Of a stretch of DNA of 5,739 bases, positions 5,126-5,739 are shown piece after piece. Origin of the DNA: Deltaproteobacteria bacterium (GTDB taxonomy: Bacteria; Desulfobacterota; DSM-4660; Desulfatiglandales; HGW-15); assembly GCA_016926135.1 (NCBI GenBank), contig JAFGPH010000642.1:1-5739 (forward strand). Direction: 5' to 3'. The number at the start of each line of letters is the position of its first letter. Positions within the stretch are counted from its first letter, which is position 1. Below the pieces are notes generated by a model that saw only the letters and a list, made by a program, of their open reading frames with translations, made no database searches and was not told the DNA's origin. Position numbers and translations under genes: made by a program.

Positions 5126-5739
5126 TGACTACCGCGCGCGCCCATTCGCGATATTTTGAGGTGTCGGAGTCCGGGGAGGGAGGCATGGCCCTTCACCTCT
5201 GGGGCAGGCTGGACGCCGCCAGATCTTCCCTCCTGATCCGGGAACTGGACGACCTCTTCCGCGAGGCCCCCCCCCAGGACCTGACGGTTGACCTTTCCAG
5301 GGTGACCTATCTGGACGACTTCGGGGTGCTCGTTCTTGTGGAGATCAAGACCATGATGGCCAGGGCAGGGGGAGGCTTCCGGATTGAGAATGCGGACGAG
5401 GAAATCCAGCAGATCCTGAAGATCTTTCGGTTCGAATCCCTGGGTGAACCCACCGCCCTCAGGAGGAAGCGTCAGCCCGGGATGATGGTGCGCCTGGGAG
5501 ATGCGGGCATCCGTCACGCACAGGACATGAGATACCTCATCTCCTTCGTCGGTTCCGTGTTTCTCGCATTGCTCCACGTGTGTCTTCATCCCAGGTCCCT
5601 TCGGACCGGAGAGACCATCAACGCCATGCAGAGGACAGGGGTGGACGCACTGCCGATCGTATCCCTGATCAGCTTCCTCCTGGGCCTGATCATGGCCTTC
5701 ATGTCCGCAGTCCAGCTCAAGCAGTTCGGCGCCAACATC
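5122..5739 (+). CDS. mlaE: STAS-MlaE-type ABC transporter permease (N-terminal 206 residues; 3' end outside the window)
   Basis: Inner-membrane permease of the Mla/MCE lipid (phospholipid) transport ABC systems, with an N-terminal STAS domain fused on, as though MlaB and MlaE were one chain. STAS: residues ~11-108, with the core TVDLSRVTYLDDFGVLVLVE (55-74). At the site where SpoIIAA has a phosphorylatable Ser, and MlaB a conserved Thr, this protein has Asp66. A linker follows (~109-127), then the permease domain: an amphipathic/hydrophobic helix ~137-155, and TGVDALPIVSLISFLLGLIM (172-191) leading to AVQLKQFGANI at the edge, a highly typical MlaE segment. The remaining helices lie outside. 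ATG 5122 overlaps the sensor stop (ATGA); the next ATG at 5125 is equally possible and costs one residue. Known Mla loci carry an MlaF ATPase and an MlaD MCE protein nearby, expected to the right. A run of nine C at 5267-5275 lies in the STAS coding region; the frame is intact. Confidence 0.93.
   Translation, partial: MMTTARAHSRYFEVSESGEGGMALHLWGRLDAARSSLLIRELDDLFREAPPQDLTVDLSRVTYLDDFGVLVLVEIKTMMARAGGGFRIENADEEIQQILKIFRFESLGEPTALRRKRQPGMMVRLGDAGIRHAQDMRYLISFVGSVFLALLHVCLHPRSLRTGETINAMQRTGVDALPIVSLISFLLGLIMAFMSAVQLKQFGANI
5267..5275 (+). repeat. Nine-C homopolymer within the STAS coding region
   Basis: An uninterrupted C9 tract encodes Ala-Pro-Pro in the loop before the central STAS strand. 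A one-base slip would truncate the permease. The frame as given is open. Confidence 0.6.

Overview
The window is high-GC, protein-dense bacterial DNA with no RNA genes, insertion sequences or CRISPR array. The gene content is two cyclic-nucleotide-binding-domain (CNBD) proteins, an FHA domain, a STAS-fused MlaE-type permease and a YhaO/YhaN-type nuclease/ATPase pair. Together with the GC-rich codon use, this suggests a Gram-negative of the Desulfobacterota ('Deltaproteobacteria') or a similar lineage. That placement is a judgement from style and gene families, not a proof.

Layout: two oppositely directed gene blocks diverge from a shared control region at about 3612-3808. Leftward (minus strand) come a CNBD-FHA signalling protein (2841-3611), a 106-bp gap that holds an inverted heptamer repeat, a SbcD/YhaO-like metallophosphoesterase (1472-2734), and a YhaN-like P-loop ATPase. 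The ATPase starts inside the stop codon of the phosphoesterase (ATGA overlap) and runs off the left edge. Rightward (plus strand) come a CNBD-PAS-transmembrane-extracytoplasmic sensor protein (3809-5125) and, again through a 4-bp ATGA overlap, a STAS-MlaE permease (5122 to the right edge).

The phosphoesterase and ATPase very probably form one nuclease complex for processing DNA ends, as SbcCD/Mre11-Rad50 and their YhaO/YhaN relatives do. The sensor and permease are translationally coupled, so this putative lipid-transport operon of the Mla type seems to begin with a membrane-anchored, nucleotide-sensing protein that has no recognisable output domain. The intergenic region carries a good sigma70-type promoter facing right, a plausible one facing left whose -35 lies in a perfect short palindrome, and a weak dyad between them.

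Most worth following up are the coupling of the CNBD-PAS-TM sensor to the MlaE permease, an Asp at the STAS phosphoacceptor position, and the inverted array of 7-bp repeats between the CNBD-FHA gene and the nuclease gene.
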